This document shows, piece by piece, positions 61,462-64,000 of a DNA stretch of 64,000 bases (the first letter of the stretch is position 1; the number at the start of each line of letters is the position of its first letter). The position numbers and the translations under genes were made by a program. The notes under the pieces are model-generated. The model searched no databases. It was not told the origin of the DNA and saw nothing but the letters and a program-made list of their open reading frames with translations. The stretch comes from Roseovarius sp. (GTDB lineage: Bacteria > Pseudomonadota > Alphaproteobacteria > Rhodobacterales > Rhodobacteraceae). The DNA is taken from assembly GCF_030373445.1 (NCBI RefSeq), contig NZ_JAUCYU010000003.1, forward strand, positions 1 through 64,000, given 5' to 3'.

Positions 61462-62151
61462 ATGAATGACCGCGAAACAGGCGCCACACTTCCCGACTTC
61501 CAACCGCGCCGGCGCATGTCCGATCTGGACCACGTTTATTCGCAGCTGAGCCGATCCATCATGATGGGGGAGTTCGTTCCCGGGCAGAAACTCAAGCTCA
61601 AGGAATTGGCGGACGTCTTTCACACCAGCCAGATGCCCGTCCGAGAGGCCCTGAGCCGCCTTGTCGTTTCCCAGGTGCTGGAGGCCGCACCGAGGAAATC
61701 TGTCACCGTCCCCCATGTAGACGCAAAGCGGCTGGAAGACCTCGTCAGCATCCGCATCGACCTTGAGTGCAAGGCACTGCGTCAGGTCGCTTCCGAACCG
61801 AACCAGGCACTCGCAAACAAGCTAGAGTCTATCAACGCAACCATGGACAAGGAAGCCGCCAGAAAACGGCCAAGCATCAAGAACTACCTGGCCGTAAATC
61901 ACGAGTTTCACTTCACAATATACGAGCAAAGCGGCAACCCGGACCTGACCAGCATCATCGAGATTTTGTGGCTCAGGTATGGCCCCCTGCTCAATCTCCT
62001 CAGGAACAACGGTCTTAACTTCGCCAAGCACGACCATCATGAGAAGATCGTCCGGGCAGTACGTGTCGGCAATCCGGAACTTGGTGTCGAAGGTCTGACC
62101 GGAGACCTGATGGAGGCAGCCGTCGTGATCAAGAACGCACTGGAACCTTAA
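61462..62151 (+). CDS. GntR-family regulator, FCD type
   Basis: A 229-residue regulator. The winged helix is at about 22-90 (LDHVYSQLSRSIMMGEFVPG, LADVFHTSQMPVREALSRLV). The FCD domain follows (about 100-220), with possible metal ligands in IRIDLECKA, NHEFHFTIYE and HDHHEKIVRA. It is divergent from the hydantoinase operon, and the 271-base gap between them carries three TGATCA-type sites. It is therefore the best candidate to control the operon and, through matching sites, the ABC importer at 42163. Confidence 0.92.
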   Translation: MNDRETGATLPDFQPRRRMSDLDHVYSQLSRSIMMGEFVPGQKLKLKELADVFHTSQMPVREALSRLVVSQVLEAAPRKSVTVPHVDAKRLEDLVSIRIDLECKALRQVASEPNQALANKLESINATMDKEAARKRPSIKNYLAVNHEFHFTIYEQSGNPDLTSIIEILWLRYGPLLNLLRNNGLNFAKHDHHEKIVRAVRVGNPELGVEGLTGDLMEAAVVIKNALEP

Positions 62152-62175
62152 TTCGCTTGGTCAAACAAGCCGAAT
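62152..62175 (+). terminator. Hairpin just after the GntR gene, possible terminator
   Basis: TTCGCTTG (62152-62159) pairs with CAAGCCGAA (62166-62174) with one bulged base and a six-base loop, starting right after the stop codon. No T-run follows, so factor-independent termination is uncertain. Confidence 0.3.
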
Positions 62176-62179
62176 GGTA

Positions 62180-62194
62180 TGGTAACCGGTACCA
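62180..62194. promoter_or_regulatory. TGGTA-N5-TACCA inverted repeat upstream of the LysR gene
   Basis: TGGTA (62180-62184) and TACCA (62190-62194) are symmetric around ACCGG, about 210 bases before the LysR start. It may be an operator, though LysR sites usually lie closer to the gene. The rest of the 250-base gap shows no gene. Confidence 0.3.
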
Positions 62195-62402
62195 ATTGAA
62201 TGACTTACGCTGTCTCCGCGAAGTGTGAACCGCGAGTTTCACGTAACGAAGTCGGTCTGGATCACCACGTCGGAGGACGTACCGCCCTACCCTTTCGTGA
62301 TGCGTTGGGCTTTGGCACGGTACAAGGCCAGCTATTTCTGGACAAGGTGACCCTATAGTGGTTCCATAAATCGTATCTATGGGCCGCGAGGGGAGGAGTG
62401 TC

Positions 62403-63335
62403 GTGGACTCGAGACAACTCAGGTATTTCCGCCAGATCGTCGCGCACGGATCGATGAGTTCCGCCGCGCGCAGCCTCGGCGTGGCGCAACCTTCCTTGTC
62501 ACAGCTTGTCAGGTCGCTCGAAACCACCCTCGGAACCGAGCTTCTGGTGCGCTCGGCGCGGGGAATCTCACCGACCGAGGCGGGCGAGCGTCTCGAATCC
62601 TATGCCGTCCGCATCGAGCGCCTGCTGGACGACGCCCGCACCGATGTGGCGAATATCGGATCTTCCCCGGCGGGCAGGGTCACGTTCGGCATGCCGCCCT
62701 CGATCTGCATGGCGCTTTCCATCCCGATGGCAGAAACGCTTCGGGTCGAACAACCGGAAATCCAGTTCTGCGTGACCGAAGCGATGAGCGGCCACCTGCG
62801 GGAATGGGTCATGAACGGCGAGATCGACATGGCGATCCTTTATGACAATACCGGGCTCGGCGACTGTACGTCAGCGTTCCTGCTGACCGAAGAGTTGTGG
62901 TTTTACTCAGCCGCCGATGACTGGCCCTTCGATACGCCGCCGGGGGAACCGGTCGATCTCAAGGACGCAGTTAACACAGACCTTGTCCTTCCCTCCAAAA
63001 GACACGGACTACGCAAGTTCATCGACCGGGCTGCCCAAGCCGAAAGCCGAAAGCCGCTGGTGACGCTGGAGATGGATTCCCTGCCACAAATCAAGTCGCT
63101 GGTCGCGCGTGGCAGCGGATACACGATCATTTCACCCGCTGCGGTGCTCGACCTCGTCGAAGATGGCAAGATCGTTGGCAGTCCCATCCGGGGACCAAGG
63201 TTGAGCCGCAAGATCTACCTCGTCCGATCCTCGGTAAACCGGATCACTGCCGCTTGCCGCGCGACTGAAGAATGCTGCCGCGAGGTCGTTGACGATCTTG
63301 TAACGCGGGGCATCTGGCAGGCGAACCTCGCCTGA
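62403..63335 (+). CDS. LysR-family transcriptional regulator
   Basis: A 310-residue regulator. The GTG at 62403 (VDSRQLRYFRQIVAHGSMSS) is preferred because GGGGAGGAG lies just upstream; an ATG at 62379 would add eight residues but has no ribosome site. The winged helix is at about 2-60 (AARSLGVAQPSLSQLVRSLE, LLVRSARGISPTEAGERL). The effector domain (about 90-300) resembles CbbR/NAC-type LysR proteins (ICMALSIPMAETLRVEQPEI, RGSGYTIISPAAVLDLV). It converges on the MmgE/PrpD gene with a three-base gap, and its target is unknown. Confidence 0.9.
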   Translation: MDSRQLRYFRQIVAHGSMSSAARSLGVAQPSLSQLVRSLETTLGTELLVRSARGISPTEAGERLESYAVRIERLLDDARTDVANIGSSPAGRVTFGMPPSICMALSIPMAETLRVEQPEIQFCVTEAMSGHLREWVMNGEIDMAILYDNTGLGDCTSAFLLTEELWFYSAADDWPFDTPPGEPVDLKDAVNTDLVLPSKRHGLRKFIDRAAQAESRKPLVTLEMDSLPQIKSLVARGSGYTIISPAAVLDLVEDGKIVGSPIRGPRLSRKIYLVRSSVNRITAACRATEECCREVVDDLVTRGIWQANLA

Positions 63336-63338
63336 AGA

Positions 63339-64000
63339 TCAGCCCGACAGGCCGTTGCCAAGCGTGCGGGCGTCCATATCGTCGAGCGCTGCAAGCCGGT
63401 CCCAGATGGCGATACCGCGCGGGCCCAGGACGGCCTCGGCCTTGGTGCGCAGCTTACCGGCCAGAACGCTCTTCGGGATCAGCGCATCGAGATCGTGACG
63501 GATGGCGAGCTTGCGCCCATCCGCAAGGGTCAGTTCGCCTTCGGCCTGGGCGTCACTTAGCCCCTCGTCGCCTTCCACCGTCACCCTGTTGGCAAAGGCC
63601 GTAAGCTCGGGATCGGCGCAGATCTCGTCGGTGTAGGTCCGGCCGCTGCCGGTCGCATCGCCGCGTAGAGTCATCCCGGCGAGCCACTTGTACGAGAATT
63701 TCGCCTCGAGCCCGGTACGCGGTGCGGGGTTGTTGCAGACGCGGAGCCACCGCGGTGCCGTGCGCAGGTGAACGGCCGTGACATCAGCCAGTTCGAGCCC
63801 TTCACCCGAGCGCGCCTCCGACAGCGCCTCGATCATGGCATGCAGCCCATGGCAGCAGGCATGCAGCTTGTACTTGTTGTCGCGGAACATGAAGGTTTCC
63901 GGCGGCGGGTTGCTCCAGCCGGCCGCGGGGTTCGCCTCGGGCGTGTGGGTTTCCACGAAGCCCTGCACCGCCATCAGCCCATCATCGGCTGCGGTAAACC
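63339..64000 (-). CDS. MmgE/PrpD-family protein, C-terminal part
   Basis: The gene runs off the right edge and is open to base 64000, so only about 220 residues are seen. The segments NKYKLHACCHGLHAMIEALS, KFSYKWLAGMTLRGDATGSG and LADGRKLAIRHDLDALIPKS match the C-terminal region of the MmgE/PrpD (2-methylcitrate dehydratase-type) family, which removes water from or isomerises polycarboxylic acids. The HACCHG stretch sits where family members have the KxxPCCxxxH-type segment. An in-frame ATG at 63974 is internal, not the start. The substrate is not known. Confidence 0.85.
   Translation of the reverse strand, partial: FTAADDGLMAVQGFVETHTPEANPAAGWSNPPPETFMFRDNKYKLHACCHGLHAMIEALSEARSGEGLELADVTAVHLRTAPRWLRVCNNPAPRTGLEAKFSYKWLAGMTLRGDATGSGRTYTDEICADPELTAFANRVTVEGDEGLSDAQAEGELTLADGRKLAIRHDLDALIPKSVLAGKLRTKAEAVLGPRGIAIWDRLAALDDMDARTLGNGLSG

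Overview
The window reads as a chromosomal segment of a high-GC alphaproteobacterium, most likely Rhodobacterales (Roseobacter group). This is inferred from the gene families and their layout: several catabolic ABC and TRAP clusters, a TAXI-type TRAP system, many GntR/IclR/LysR/XRE-cupin regulators, a Tex protein and a Tat-type lipoprotein transglycosylase. No rRNA or complete tRNA was seen, so the placement is inference.

Layout. (1) 1-2351, plus strand: the end of a homogentisate pathway, hmgA (C-terminal part, with an apparent one-base deletion), maiA and fahA, linked by ATGA overlap and short spacing. (2) 2352-3274: a gene-poor scar with a decayed IS3-type orfA and a strong hairpin. (3) 3275-8206, minus strand: a secreted von Willebrand A (VWA) protein with Ig-like tandem repeats, a DUF3137 membrane protein, an SH3-domain secreted protein and a polytopic membrane protein. 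(4) 8409-11712, plus strand: a periplasmic molybdopterin-domain protein, a PAS histidine kinase and a REC-LuxR response regulator, joined by ATGA overlaps. (5) 11713-16132: a second decayed IS orfA and a small, lower-GC integrative element (HTH_36 protein, AlpA-like excisionase/regulator, unknown 498-aa protein, tyrosine integrase). Next to the integrase lies a 5' half of tRNA-Gly(UCC).

(6) 16332-22889: CocE-type hydrolase, an orphan peptide-type solute-binding protein, an XRE-cupin regulator and a two-domain NADH:flavin oxidoreductase (dimethylamine dehydrogenase/N-methylproline demethylase type). (7) 23089-32716, minus strand: one compact nine-gene operon of FCD-GntR regulator, acyl-CoA ligase, TAXI binding protein, fused TRAP permease, YrdC-like protein, LeuC-like and LeuD-like hydratase subunits, KKCGH isocitrate-lyase-family lyase and a second YrdC-like protein. 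The twin YrdC-like proteins in a catabolic operon are the most unusual feature here. (8) 33094-36787: lytic transglycosylase and Tex.

(9) 37048-49961: a dipeptide/opine-type ABC importer read leftward, and a rightward cluster of a PuuC-like aldehyde dehydrogenase, a ThDP enzyme, a PuuB-like FAD oxidoreductase, an IclR regulator and an Asp/Glu-racemase-fold protein lacking both usual cysteines, followed by a class III aminotransferase. (10) 50094-61190, minus strand: a ten-gene operon of hydantoinase/oxoprolinase A and B, BKACE, SDR, Liv-type ABC importer and an alpha/beta hydrolase. (11) 61462-64000: FCD-GntR regulator, LysR regulator and a partial MmgE/PrpD protein.

How they work together: a shared TTGATCA-type palindrome lies upstream of the ABC importer (42163), the hydantoinase operon (61190) and the GntR gene (61462). 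This suggests that one regulator coordinates uptake and breakdown of a nitrogen-containing, probably cyclic amide, substrate across regions 9-11.
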